This document shows positions 1 through 8,009 of a stretch of 40,523 nucleotides of DNA, one piece after another. The number at the start of each line of letters is the position of its first letter. Positions within the stretch are counted from its first letter, which is position 1. The notes beneath the pieces were generated by a model. The model worked only from the letters and a program-made list of their open reading frames with translations, had not been told where the DNA came from and did not search any database. The stretch comes from Thermodesulfobacteriota bacterium (GTDB taxonomy: Bacteria > Desulfobacterota > WTBG01 > CAIYCZ01 > CAIRTM01), in contig JANQFE010000133.1 of the NCBI GenBank assembly GCA_028278025.1, positions 1-40,523 of the forward strand. Reading direction: 5' to 3'. The translations under genes were made by a program, and so were the position numbers.

Positions 1-1
1 A

Positions 2-970
2 GACCGCAATCTTTATGTTGATAAAACCACCATAACCATTTTTGAACCGCCACCCTTGCCTGATACCGACCCAGGCGATACTAATGGCGGAAACAGCAAT
101 GGTGGTAGTAGCGGTGGTGGCGGCAGCAGCGGCAGCAGTGGTGGCGGCAGCAGCAGTGACAATACCCCTATACCCGAGCTTTCTGTTCCTGTCATTGTTG
201 ACTTTGGGAAAAAGTTGTATGAGCAGGAATTTCAGATAAGCAACACCGAAGGAATACTGCAGTGGGAAATTGGTGATGTTCAATATGATCAGGCTGAAGG
301 TTGGATAACACTTATTGAACCACGATCAGGTGAATTAACCGGTTCAGATTCGGCCACAATCATGGTTACAGTCAGCAGGAATGAACTGCTTCCCGGAGAT
401 TATTCAGCCGTTCTTCCCTTTATTTCCAATGGCGGCAATAAGAACGTAGGAATCCATATGGACGTGGAAGAACTGCCCCCGCCCCCGGAGTGCTATACTG
501 ATGCAGACTGTGGTGACGGCAACTTCTGCAACGGAATAGAGCTGTGTGCCGGTGATGAGTGCATTGAGGGAGAAGCACCCTGCGATTCAGACCAGCAGTG
601 CCGAGAAGGCCAGGAGATGTGCTTTGATATTGTGACGCTGTCTGCAGCAGTTTCCGGCAGACAGCAAGCGCTCCGACGGCCGGTACTGCGCAAACAGCAG
701 TATGCCTGGATACGGCTGGAGTGCGATGAAGAAACTCAATTTGACGACACTGCCAGTACAATCACCATAACCGGAGCAAGTGATAACTATGCCGGGGTGC
801 AGCTTAACCCGGAAAAGACCCCGTTTTGCATTCGGCAGTATATTTTTATTCCGATATGCATTGAGCAGTGGGCTACGCTCGGACAGTGGACGATAGAGAT
901 CACAACCGATGTCTTGGACAGCGACAGCCCGTTTCAGGAGATTATTGAAGCTGATTTTGCAATAGAATAG
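2..970 (+). CDS. Secreted Cys-rich protein with Gly/Ser linker and Ig-like domain (5' end outside window)
   Basis: The frame is open from base 2, so the true start lies before the window; the ATG at 56 is internal to this reading. What remains (about 322 aa) shows a Pro/Asp-rich stretch, a low-complexity Gly/Ser linker (bases about 85-160), then a beta-rich segment of about 90 residues that resembles BACON/Ig-like modules (alternating hydrophobics, WEI and WITL motifs). Next comes a Cys-rich block starting CYTDADCGDGNFCNG, a pattern common in secreted proteins of myxobacteria and relatives, and a C-terminal beta-rich domain ending in FAIE. Such architectures are normally cell-surface or exported; the signal peptide would be upstream and cannot be seen. 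No catalytic motif was found. Function unknown. Confidence 0.75.
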   Translation, partial: DRNLYVDKTTITIFEPPPLPDTDPGDTNGGNSNGGSSGGGGSSGSSGGGSSSDNTPIPELSVPVIVDFGKKLYEQEFQISNTEGILQWEIGDVQYDQAEGWITLIEPRSGELTGSDSATIMVTVSRNELLPGDYSAVLPFISNGGNKNVGIHMDVEELPPPPECYTDADCGDGNFCNGIELCAGDECIEGEAPCDSDQQCREGQEMCFDIVTLSAAVSGRQQALRRPVLRKQQYAWIRLECDEETQFDDTASTITITGASDNYAGVQLNPEKTPFCIRQYIFIPICIEQWATLGQWTIEITTDVLDSDSPFQEIIEADFAIE

Positions 971-1176
971 CACCTCACATCGTCACCTGCATAAACCTGT
1001 CCATTACTGTAGAAGAAGTGTTCATCAAATAGGCAGTCATTTTTTAGAAAATCTTTGGTACAGCATAAACCGTTCTGCTATTACCACCCTTTTTGCTTTT
1101 TAACGTGTTCTCTACCGTGCTTTTACCACATCAGCCTTTGCAGTGCACACGGGCTATAGAAAAAAAGGAAAATGTT
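971..1176. other. Non-coding spacer
   Basis: No credible coding frame and no clear promoter or terminator. It separates the end of the Cys-rich secreted protein from the palindromic repeat that begins at 1177. Confidence 0.5.
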
Positions 1177-1403
1177 CTAGCCCGCATTATGTATGACTAT
1201 TAGCGGCCGGCCTACGGCATTGGGTTGCGTGCTCCAGGCTATGTGCTCGCAAAAACGGCTGTTTTTTTGATTACCAGACATCGCTCGCACCGCCTTTGCG
1301 ACCCAACCCGATGCCGCAGGCTGCAGGTGTGCCGGAAGGGTTCTTTGTAGTAAACACCAGGGGATAGTGCGTTCACTACATGCTGATGAATAATGCGGGC
1401 TAG
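1177..1403. repeat. Palindromic repeat element, copy 1 (227 bp, MITE-like)
   Basis: The element is bounded by perfect 14-bp terminal inverted repeats: CTAGCCCGCATTAT at 1177-1190 and its complement at 1390-1403. Inside lies a second inverted pair, 1211-1227 against 1304-1320 (15 of 17 matching), enclosing a 76-bp core (1228-1303). The outer flanks match copy 2 (8010-8194) in the same orientation, but the 76-bp core matches copy 2 only as its reverse complement. It codes for no transposase, so it would have to be mobilised in trans if it is a MITE. It could instead be a structured non-coding element. Confidence 0.85.
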
Positions 1404-1504
1404 CTGTCACTCTATTAGCAGCGTCACTTTTAAATTACCGACTGTTTCCAGCGGCTGAACTGATAAAATTAATTGTAGCGCCGTGCTATTATCATTCCTT
1501 AATA

Positions 1505-1558
1505 TTTATTAAATTTTAACATACGTTTAATTCCAAATTAACTGTAAAATCCTATATT
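1505..1558 (+). promoter_or_regulatory. PHO-box-like 11-bp direct repeats with -10, for the HAD gene
   Basis: Repeats TTTAT (1505), TTAAC (1516), TTAAT (1527) and TTAAC (1538) are spaced by exactly 11 bp. Ten nucleotides after the last one comes TATATT (1553-1558), a good -10. No -35 is needed if an OmpR/PhoB-type activator binds the repeats. Transcription would start near 1565, about 40 nt before the gene at 1604. Confidence 0.7.
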
Positions 1559-1603
1559 TATTATTAAAAACACTAAAAATACAAAACTTTCAGCGGTAAC
1601 CTC

Positions 1604-2371
1604 ATGAAGAACTGGATGAAAAAACTTATCATGCACCACAATAACATGCGCAGTCTCTACCCTGACGACAGGCTGCTTATATTGTTTGACATTGACGGCA
1701 CAATTGTGGATATGCGCTCAATGATTCTGTACGTACTTAAATCTTTTGATGAGCAATATGAAACTTTCTTCTTCAAGGGATTAAAGATTAATGATATCCA
1801 GGTTCATGAAAGCAATATAGATCAACTGCTTGCGCAGTTACATCTTCCAAAAGATATCAGAGAGAAAGTGATGAACTGGTGTACCAGATATTTATGGTCG
1901 TCTGAGAACATCATGTCATCCCATCGACCATTTTTTGGCGTCATGGCGGCCATAAGTTGGTTTCAGAAACAGCCAAATACATTTGTGGGCTTAAACAGCG
2001 GACGGTCCGAGAGCTTAAGAAAAGAGACGTATCGCTCAATCGGTGCGCTCGGTAAAGCACACAATGTTAATTTTCAGGAAGATCTGCTTTATATGAATGC
2101 GAACGGATGTGAACATGATGTGTGCGCCTCAAAAGCACAAGGAATATACTATTTTAAGAATAAAGGCTACCGCATCTTTGCGGTCGTGGATAATGAGCAT
2201 GAAAATCTAACAGCAATTGCCCAGATAGATAAGGATCGTGAAATTTTGCTGCTCGATGCAAATACTATATTCGACTCCAATCCAGAATACCATCCTTTAC
2301 TCGAAACAAATGAAGAGAAAAACACCATTTTGAGACTACTGCCTGCAACCTTGCAGCCACATCATATTTAG
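1604..2371 (+). CDS. HAD-superfamily hydrolase
   Basis: The protein has 255 aa with no signal peptide, so it is cytosolic. Motif I of the HAD family is clear: LFDIDGT with the nucleophile and acid/base aspartates at about residues 29 and 31. A motif-II-like segment (FVGLNSGR, Ser after a beta strand) and a motif-III/IV-like region (RIFAVVDNEHEN, acidic residues after a beta strand) follow. HAD enzymes of this sort usually act on phosphate monoesters; the substrate cannot be told. It stands alone as a transcription unit behind a PHO-like promoter. That fits a phosphatase used in phosphate limitation, but this is inference. Confidence 0.8.
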   Translation: MKNWMKKLIMHHNNMRSLYPDDRLLILFDIDGTIVDMRSMILYVLKSFDEQYETFFFKGLKINDIQVHESNIDQLLAQLHLPKDIREKVMNWCTRYLWSSENIMSSHRPFFGVMAAISWFQKQPNTFVGLNSGRSESLRKETYRSIGALGKAHNVNFQEDLLYMNANGCEHDVCASKAQGIYYFKNKGYRIFAVVDNEHENLTAIAQIDKDREILLLDANTIFDSNPEYHPLLETNEEKNTILRLLPATLQPHHI

Positions 2372-2484
2372 GATTCATTCATCAGCAGTTCAAATTCAAA
2401 ACGCATGTAAATTTCACTAAACATCCAGTCTTCACAAAGAGAAATATAATTGCAGATAAACAGATATAATTTTTTTACAATAAA

Positions 2485-2527
2485 ATAACCTAAAATTAAT
2501 AAATAACTAACATAGCATACATAGATA
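2485..2527 (+). promoter_or_regulatory. PHO-box-like repeats with -10, for the PAP2-glycosyltransferase unit
   Basis: ATAAC (2485), TTAAT (2496) and CTAAC (2507) lie exactly 11 bp apart. TAGATA (2522-2527) begins 10 nt after the last repeat. Start of transcription is expected near 2534, just before the gene at 2563. Confidence 0.65.
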
Positions 2528-2562
2528 AACTATAGAACATAGATTTAGCGATTGAGGCAATC

Positions 2563-3093
2563 ATGATAGCGCTTATTATCGGCAGAGTATCAAACTGGGA
2601 TGCACTCTTTTTAACGTCCATTTTCAGGTTGAACGGGTTAAAGCTTCTCACAAGGATTTTCCAGTGCGTTTCATTCAGCGGGAACGGGCATCTTTATCCA
2701 CTTGTTGTCTGCACATTATTTTTTGCAGCACCGCACCATGCTCTTACGTTTTTAACCGCAGGTCTTATCGCATATGCCATTGAACTGCCGGTCTACAAGT
2801 TTTTAAAAAGTAAAGTAAAGCGTAATCGTCCCTTTGAAACTCTAGAAGGCATTCATAAAGGAGTTGTGCCCAGTGACCGGTTCAGTTTTCCATCCGGCCA
2901 TACGGGAGCAGCCTTTGTTATGGCAACACTGCTTTATTATTTTTTCCCTTTCCTCGGTATCCCGGTATATATATGGGCCGGCCTGGTCGGTTTCTCAAGA
3001 GTTTATCTTGGGGTACATTATCCCTCGGATATTCTCGTGGGAATAATACTTGGATTGTTGAGTGCATGCATCGGCATCGCTATTGCAGTATAA
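2563..3093 (+). CDS. PAP2-family membrane phosphatase
   Basis: A 176-aa integral membrane protein with several hydrophobic helices. It carries the full PAP2/acid-phosphatase signature: K84 to R89-P90 (KVKRNRP), PSGH at 110-113 (His as general acid/base) and SR-x5-H-x3-D at 145-156 (the His that forms the phospho-enzyme). Members dephosphorylate phosphatidic acid, undecaprenyl diphosphate or related lipids at the membrane. Lying directly upstream of a glycosyltransferase in one likely operon, it could supply diacylglycerol as glycosyl acceptor. Undecaprenyl-diphosphate phosphatase is the alternative. Confidence 0.88.
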   Translation: MIALIIGRVSNWDALFLTSIFRLNGLKLLTRIFQCVSFSGNGHLYPLVVCTLFFAAPHHALTFLTAGLIAYAIELPVYKFLKSKVKRNRPFETLEGIHKGVVPSDRFSFPSGHTGAAFVMATLLYYFFPFLGIPVYIWAGLVGFSRVYLGVHYPSDILVGIILGLLSACIGIAIAV

Positions 3094-3146
3094 ATTATAT
3101 ATGAACAGTAAACTGCAGATCAGTTTCTTGTAACAGGTTTATATGA

Positions 3147-4238
3147 ATGAGAATTCTTTACGGCGTTCAGGCAACCGGAAACGGACATATCAGTCGCTCA
3201 CGTGAGGTGGTAACGGCACTTAAGCAGGTCGGCCATGACGTGCATGTGATTTTCAGCGGTAGGGAACCTGAGCAGCTCTGGGATGTACAGGCGTTCATAC
3301 CGTTTTCAGCCTATAAAGGGCTGACGTTTGCATTTGCGCATGGTAAAATAAAATACCTGCAGACGATCAAGAACCTCAGTCCGATCCAATTCTTCCAGGA
3401 TATTGCCCACTGGGATACAGAATCATTTGATTTGGTTATAACAGATTTTGAACCCATATCTGCCCGTATTGCCAAACGGCTTAATATTCCCAGTATCGGA
3501 ATTGGCCATCAGTATGCTTTCCAATACCCCATCCCGCTTGCAAAAAGAGATCCGCTTGCATTGTTGGTTTTAAAATACTTTGCACCGGCTGATTATTCCC
3601 TTGGGCTGCACTGGCATCACTTTGGCCATGCGATACTGCCGCCGATAGTCCCCCGAATCCCTTCCGGCGGTAACCGGTCTATTCCCGACAAAATCCTTGT
3701 CTACCTTCCTTTTGAAGAGATCCAGGAGGCCAAACAGCTGTTATTACAATTTCCAGATTATACATTCTACTACTATGCAGCAGTCAATACACCTGAAGAT
3801 TTCGGAAACGTTCATCTGCGACCGTTCAACCGGGAAAAATTTATCAATGATCTGCTGACCTGTGAGGGGGTGATAAGCAACGCGGGTTTTGAACTGGCAA
3901 GCGAAGCACTGCACCTGGGAAAGAAGCTCCTGGTACGTCCCCTGGCCGGCCAGATGGAACAACTCTCTAATGCGCTCGTCTTAGAACAACTGCACCTGGG
4001 AAAAGCCATGTCCAATTTGAGTCAAGATGCTGTTGCAGCCTGGCTGCACCTGCCCTTACGGGAGCCGATCAGCTACCCTGATGTGGCTCATGAAATTGCA
4101 CAATGGATTTGCAGAGGCGATTGGAATAATCTGGATGATTTTGTAAAGCACGTTTGGTCACAGGTGATCTGGGAATCATGCAAAGATGATACCTGTGCTG
4201 CTGCAAGCAGAACAGACATGGACGCAATAAGGGCCTAG
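3147..4238 (+). CDS. MJ1255-type glycosyltransferase (GT-B fold)
   Basis: The 363-aa protein begins MRILYGVQATGNGHISRS, the N-terminal glycine-rich loop typical of the MJ1255/Glyco_trans_1_3 group, which is distantly related to MurG and MGDG synthases. The C-terminal half holds the donor-site pattern VISNAGFELASEALHLGKKLLVRP, with the Gly and Glu residues expected to bind the nucleotide sugar. There is no signal or membrane segment, so it probably acts at the inner face of the membrane. It follows the PAP2 gene after 53 nt without a separate promoter that I can see. Together with the PAP2 enzyme this suggests synthesis of a glycolipid, perhaps glycosyl-diacylglycerol replacing phospholipid. 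Donor and acceptor are unproved. Confidence 0.82.
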   Translation: MRILYGVQATGNGHISRSREVVTALKQVGHDVHVIFSGREPEQLWDVQAFIPFSAYKGLTFAFAHGKIKYLQTIKNLSPIQFFQDIAHWDTESFDLVITDFEPISARIAKRLNIPSIGIGHQYAFQYPIPLAKRDPLALLVLKYFAPADYSLGLHWHHFGHAILPPIVPRIPSGGNRSIPDKILVYLPFEEIQEAKQLLLQFPDYTFYYYAAVNTPEDFGNVHLRPFNREKFINDLLTCEGVISNAGFELASEALHLGKKLLVRPLAGQMEQLSNALVLEQLHLGKAMSNLSQDAVAAWLHLPLREPISYPDVAHEIAQWICRGDWNNLDDFVKHVWSQVIWESCKDDTCAAASRTDMDAIRA

Positions 4239-4320
4239 AGACACCCTCAATATGAAAGTGAATCAATTTTGCATTGTAACCCCTTGCCGACAATAATCGT
4301 ACAAACAGTTACGCAACCGG

Positions 4321-4512
4321 GCTAGTACAACACATAACCATTTTATTTTGCTCGTATACGTTGCTCACCTTTGGTTTGATTGCTGCGGGCTACATGCTCG
4401 CTGGAAAAAACTTAAAGCTTTCATCATAGCCCGTGCTCACACCGCCCTTGCGGCTCAAGCCAAAGGTGGCCAACGTATGAAAGCACAATGTTAATTGTCC
4501 ATAAGTACTAGC
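4321..4512. repeat. Palindromic repeat element, divergent copy 3 (192 bp)
   Basis: Short terminal inverted repeats GCTAGTAC (4321-4328) and GTACTAGC (4505-4512) enclose a long imperfect inner pair, 4350-4379 against 4455-4484 (about 25 of 30 positions). The core contains GCTCACACCGCCCTTGCGG, close to the GCTCGCACCGCCTTTGCG block in the core of copy 1. It therefore looks like a diverged relative of the elements at 1177 and 8010, with the same build: short outer repeat, long inner repeat, core. It fills the convergent gap between the glycosyltransferase and lipid-kinase genes. Confidence 0.65.
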
Positions 4513-4530
4513 AAAATAGGAGCGATCTTT

Positions 4531-5487
4531 TTAAGATACTATTACCTCAATACCTGAGTCAACGGTTGTGATTAAATGCTTTTTCCCGCTGGGAAATCCA
4601 TCGTTAGCCTCACCATCAATCTGATAGAATGTATCACCGGTAAACAGCAGCTCCAGCCTGTCGGTTTGAAACTGAGTTAACCGGGGGCAGAGTATGTTAA
4701 GCGGTTTTTTAAGCAAAAGAGAAAAAAGCATCATGAGCCATTGGGCTGTGCTTGATATAACGGTCACTTCGAATTTGCCATCATCCATTTTGCAGTGTGA
4801 GGAAAGCTGTACGCCGCCTGCATAGGACTTTACATTACTGACGACTATCCCGCTAATTCCTTGTGGAACAACTAAGTACTCTGTTTGAGACTGATTAGTT
4901 CTGTATCTCAGTTCAATATCAAAGGGAATTTTGTAAGCTCCGCTTTTCAAGGCTAAAACGCCATAAAAAGCTTTGTTAAACATACTGGAACAGAGCGTAC
5001 TGTAAAAGGGTTTGAACCGTAGCCGGTTAAATTCATTTGAAATCTTTGCGTCATTACCAATACCAAAATAGTTAGTAAACACACACCGGTCATGAATCCT
5101 CAGAATATCTAAGGGAATTGTGTTTCCCTGTAAAAAAGTCTCAAGCGTTTTGATCAGTCCATGAGTCTGAAAATACTGTAGAACACCAAGTGATCCTGCC
5201 AGATCATTACCGGTTCCAATTGGTATAAGCCCTATTTTGGGCTTATATTTTAAATCAGCAATAGCCTGTACCAGGTATGAAAAAGTCCCATCGCCCCCGG
5301 CAGCTATAATGGTCTCATAGTCACACACGATATGCTTGAGCTGGCTCAGAAGATATGTATCGGTGAATTCTATTTCATATTGAAAATGTGTTGGTAATTT
5401 GTGCAGTTTAGCAAAGATAAGTTTTTTAAGCTGTTTGCCTTCCAGTCTGCCGGAAGTTGAATTTATTAAAAACAAAGCTTTCTTCAT
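4531..5487 (-). CDS. Diacylglycerol kinase-family lipid kinase (YegS/DgkB type)
   Basis: A 318-aa cytosolic or peripheral protein of the DAGK catalytic family. GGDGT at residues 64-68 (nucleotide-binding, catalytic Asp) and IPIGTGNDLA at 89-98 are diagnostic. The C-terminal half has the usual beta-rich lipid-binding domain with a QIDGE motif. The length matches the family. Members phosphorylate diacylglycerol, or in some cases sphingoid or other lipid alcohols, with ATP. Beside a PAP2 phosphatase and a glycosyltransferase it may recycle diacylglycerol or limit its build-up. It is transcribed alone, from the left-facing promoter at 5564-5606. Confidence 0.9.
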   Translation of the reverse strand: MKKALFLINSTSGRLEGKQLKKLIFAKLHKLPTHFQYEIEFTDTYLLSQLKHIVCDYETIIAAGGDGTFSYLVQAIADLKYKPKIGLIPIGTGNDLAGSLGVLQYFQTHGLIKTLETFLQGNTIPLDILRIHDRCVFTNYFGIGNDAKISNEFNRLRFKPFYSTLCSSMFNKAFYGVLALKSGAYKIPFDIELRYRTNQSQTEYLVVPQGISGIVVSNVKSYAGGVQLSSHCKMDDGKFEVTVISSTAQWLMMLFSLLLKKPLNILCPRLTQFQTDRLELLFTGDTFYQIDGEANDGFPSGKKHLITTVDSGIEVIVS

Positions 5488-5563
5488 AATATGTTCTTTG
5501 CAATGCAGTTAATCTAGTTGATTATCGTCAGGTTGTGTATGTAAAGCATTGCTTAACACTTTA

Positions 5564-5606
5564 TTGCTATTGGTTGTGTGTTAATTTAACATTTTTTTTT
5601 GGTTAA
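5564..5606 (-). promoter_or_regulatory. PHO-box-like repeats with -10, for the lipid kinase
   Basis: Read on the minus strand: TTAAC (5602-5606), a degenerate middle copy AAAAT, and TTAAC (5580-5584), a 22-bp (2 x 11) phase. Ten nucleotides further is TAGCAA (5564-5569), a weak -10. The same arrangement with TAGCGA recurs before the gene ending at 30092. Confidence 0.45.
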
Positions 5607-5686
5607 TTTTTTAGTGTCGCACATCAGCAGTTATGTTAATGGTTTGAGCTGTGCCTTTGGAATGCACCGAGGAATTGCAATGTTTC

Positions 5687-5740
5687 TTAACTAATACTTA
5701 ATACAGCGTTTATTAATTCTTAAAGAGACGGTTATAAATT
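5687..5740 (+). promoter_or_regulatory. PHO-box-like four-repeat promoter of the alkaline phosphatase leader
   Basis: TTAAC (5687), TTAAT (5698), TTTAT (5709) and TTAAA (5720) are exactly 11 bp apart. An AT-rich -10 (TATAAA at 5733, or TAAATT at 5735 with the usual 10-nt gap) follows. Start expected near 5746, which leaves a leader of about 490 nt before the phosphatase start codon. Confidence 0.7.
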
Positions 5741-5888
5741 ATTTTCCTATAAAAATCGAAAAATGTTGCTTAATAAATAAAAGCCCACAATAAGAATTTC
5801 GGGTCTGAACGTTACGAGTCCAATGGCAATATAGAGCCGTACTGTCAGCTGAGACTCTAAAGTTCGTTTTTTAATTATTGCAGGTAAC

Positions 5889-6002
5889 AAAGAAGGGCCG
5901 ATAGATCTGGCGCCAACCGAACACTATCGACCCCTGGACGCAGCCCGGTTACAGAATGTGGGAGGAGCCTCCCTCTCTATAACCACGGCCGCTTCTTTTT
6001 TC
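5889..6002 (+). ncRNA. Structured leader or small RNA with three-way junction and terminator-like closing stem
   Basis: A closing stem AAAGAAG-GGCC (5889-5899) pairs with GGCC-G-CTTCTTT (5987-5998, one bulged G) and is followed by a U tract. Inside are two hairpins: GATAG/CTATC (5900-5904 with 5934-5938, loop holding the palindrome TGGCGCCA) and GGTTA/TAACC (5947-5951 with 5980-5984), capped by GGGAG-GAGC-CTCCC. It lies between the PHO-like promoter and the phosphatase gene. It may be a riboswitch-type attenuator or an independent sRNA ending near 6002. I compared it by eye with c-di-GMP-I, ZTP and guanidine riboswitches and could not make it fit. Class unknown. Confidence 0.5.
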
Positions 6003-6233
6003 GTAGCATGAACAAAATGTTTAGTCAATATACATCACGCAACCTGTTTTCACGGTAAATATTTGTGCATATGTGAATTCATCGCATCCATTTTTATCGA
6101 GGTCATGATTACAAATAATTAATATATATTGAAAGGGGGTGATGCGCAAACAACTATTTCCGGTCAAGCCACATGTGAGCAATACGTACCTGTTGTAGTC
6201 AAACCAATACCAAAGAGGAGAAAAGGAGAAGAA

Positions 6234-7919
6234 ATGATGAATGATTTTTTTAAAAAGTTCTTAAAAGTAATAATTATAACTTTCATTGCTTTAACACTCG
6301 TAGTGCCGGGTGCATGGGCAAAAAAAATTAAAAACGTGATCGTAATGGTTCCGGACGGCTGTGATGAAACTGTTCAGACCGTAGCCCGCTGGTATAAGGG
6401 AGAAGCTTTGCAGCTCGACAAGATGCAGAACAGTGTAAAAAGATGCTGGATGGCCAATTCGATAATCACCGGTTCAGCCGGTGCTTCAACGGCATTTGCC
6501 ACGGGACACAAGACAACGGTTCGTTTCCTGGGTATCGGTCCCCGCACAGACGACCTTTTGGACGGCTTTGTGCCCACCGCTGATCCTTATGCGCCGGTTG
6601 CCAGTGTCCTTGAAGCTGCAAAAAGACAAGGCAGGTCTACGGGAATCGTTGTAACATGCCGCGTCACCCATGCCACACCAGCTGGTTTCGCGGCCCATAT
6701 TCAAGATCGGGGATGGGACAATGATATTATGGAGCATATGGTCTACAATAATATCGATGTAGTGTTCGGCGGTGGTTTTCGACACCTGATCCCATCGGAT
6801 ATGAGCTATACAACTACCTTCGGTGATACGTGGAATGGAAGGCGCACAGATGGTGATAACCTGTATCAGGAGCTCCTTGATCGCGGGTACCAGTTTGTGG
6901 ACAATAAAGATGACATGATGGCACTCGGGAAGTATCCGGTCTGGGGTTTGTTTGACGACAGCCATATGCAACCCGACATTGACCGTAAATACTTTGCCGA
7001 ACACGAGCCGGCACTTTCCGAAATGGTCGGGAAAGCTATTGAATTGCTCTCTAAAAACGAAAAAGGGTTCTTTCTGATAGTTGAGGGGCCTCAGGTAGAC
7101 TGGGCCGGCCACAACAATGACCCCGTCTATATGACCACAGACTTCATCGCCTTTGACGATGCGGTGAAAGTCGCCAGTGATTTTGCCGACAAGAACGGTG
7201 AGACCATCGTGCTGGCCTTTCCGGACCATAACTGCGGGGGTATGACGATCGGACGCTACGATACGCCAATGCACTATACAGAGACGAAAATCGAAGATCT
7301 GGTAGGCCCGCTCAAGGGTATGAAGATCACCTCAGGAGGTCTCACCAGGATGATGGGCGGGGATCACTCCATTGCAAATATCCGGCAAATGGTTAACGAT
7401 TACTGGTCACTGGATATTTCTGAAGAACATGCCCAGGAAATCCTTGATTATGAAGCCGAGGCAGGCGTGTCCTTTAATTACGCGCTGGCTAACATCATCA
7501 GCAAACACTACACGGTGATCGGCTGGACAACACACGGACACAACGGTGAAACCGTTCCGGTTTGGGTTCACGGTAAACGCGCCCCAAAGGGTGTCATTGA
7601 CAACACCGAACTGGCACATATCGTTGCAAAGGCTATGAGCACTAAACTTTATAAGACGACCGATCGCCTGTTTGTTGATCTTGATACTGTTAACTGTGAT
7701 TATGAAATCATCGGGGACCCGGCTATAGGTAGTTACGGACTTTTGGAGAACCTGGTGCTGTTAGTCAATGGCAAAAAAGATATTGCAGAGTTTCCCATCA
7801 ATAAGGATTATATGATTTACGGCGGTCAGACTATACAGCTTCCCGGTGTTACTGTTTACGCTCCGGAGACTGAAAAGGTGTACATTTCCAAGGAGGCTCT
7901 AAAGATACTCGGTCTTTAA
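6234..7919 (+). CDS. Secreted alkaline phosphatase (PhoA superfamily)
   Basis: I chose the ATG at 6234 because AAGGAG ends 5 nt before it and it opens directly into a signal peptide (positive MMNDFFKK, hydrophobic core, AWA-KK cleavage). The in-frame ATG at 6129 would bury that signal. The mature enzyme carries the metal and nucleophile motifs: MVPDG (first metal Asp), GSAGASTAFATGHKT with the predicted nucleophile Ser81, EGPQVDWAGHNND (zinc Asp/His), PDHNCGG (Asp-His pair) and THGHNGETVPVWVHG (last zinc His). The usual DSA before the nucleophile reads GSA here. It would release phosphate from esters outside the inner membrane. A PHO-like promoter drives it. Confidence 0.92.
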   Translation: MMNDFFKKFLKVIIITFIALTLVVPGAWAKKIKNVIVMVPDGCDETVQTVARWYKGEALQLDKMQNSVKRCWMANSIITGSAGASTAFATGHKTTVRFLGIGPRTDDLLDGFVPTADPYAPVASVLEAAKRQGRSTGIVVTCRVTHATPAGFAAHIQDRGWDNDIMEHMVYNNIDVVFGGGFRHLIPSDMSYTTTFGDTWNGRRTDGDNLYQELLDRGYQFVDNKDDMMALGKYPVWGLFDDSHMQPDIDRKYFAEHEPALSEMVGKAIELLSKNEKGFFLIVEGPQVDWAGHNNDPVYMTTDFIAFDDAVKVASDFADKNGETIVLAFPDHNCGGMTIGRYDTPMHYTETKIEDLVGPLKGMKITSGGLTRMMGGDHSIANIRQMVNDYWSLDISEEHAQEILDYEAEAGVSFNYALANIISKHYTVIGWTTHGHNGETVPVWVHGKRAPKGVIDNTELAHIVAKAMSTKLYKTTDRLFVDLDTVNCDYEIIGDPAIGSYGLLENLVLLVNGKKDIAEFPINKDYMIYGGQTIQLPGVTVYAPETEKVYISKEALKILGL

Positions 7920-7953
7920 AATACTTTTGCATACAGATCTCTAACAGCAAAGG

Positions 7954-7993
7954 GGAGACGCCACTTTTTTTAAAGGAGCGTCTCCTTTTTTTT
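7954..7993 (+). terminator. Rho-independent terminator after alkaline phosphatase
   Basis: GGAGACGC (7954-7961) pairs with GCGTCTCC (7978-7985) across a 16-nt loop, with T8 immediately after. It lies 35 nt downstream of the stop codon. Confidence 0.85.
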
Positions 7994-8009
7994 ATTGCCT
8001 TCATATTAT

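Noticed and set aside
1177..1410. Minus-strand frame over repeat copy 1, and the plus-strand frame 8026-8262 over copy 2
   Set aside because: Both follow the palindromic element and run in opposite senses; no ribosome site; more likely non-coding.
5889..6002. Assignment of the leader to a c-di-GMP-I riboswitch because of GGACGCA
   Set aside because: The other conserved elements of that class, including the first junction and the GCAAA block, are missing.
6486..7274. Long minus-strand frame inside the alkaline phosphatase gene (262 codons)
   Set aside because: It lies antisense to a gene with intact catalytic motifs and has no family features or ribosome site.
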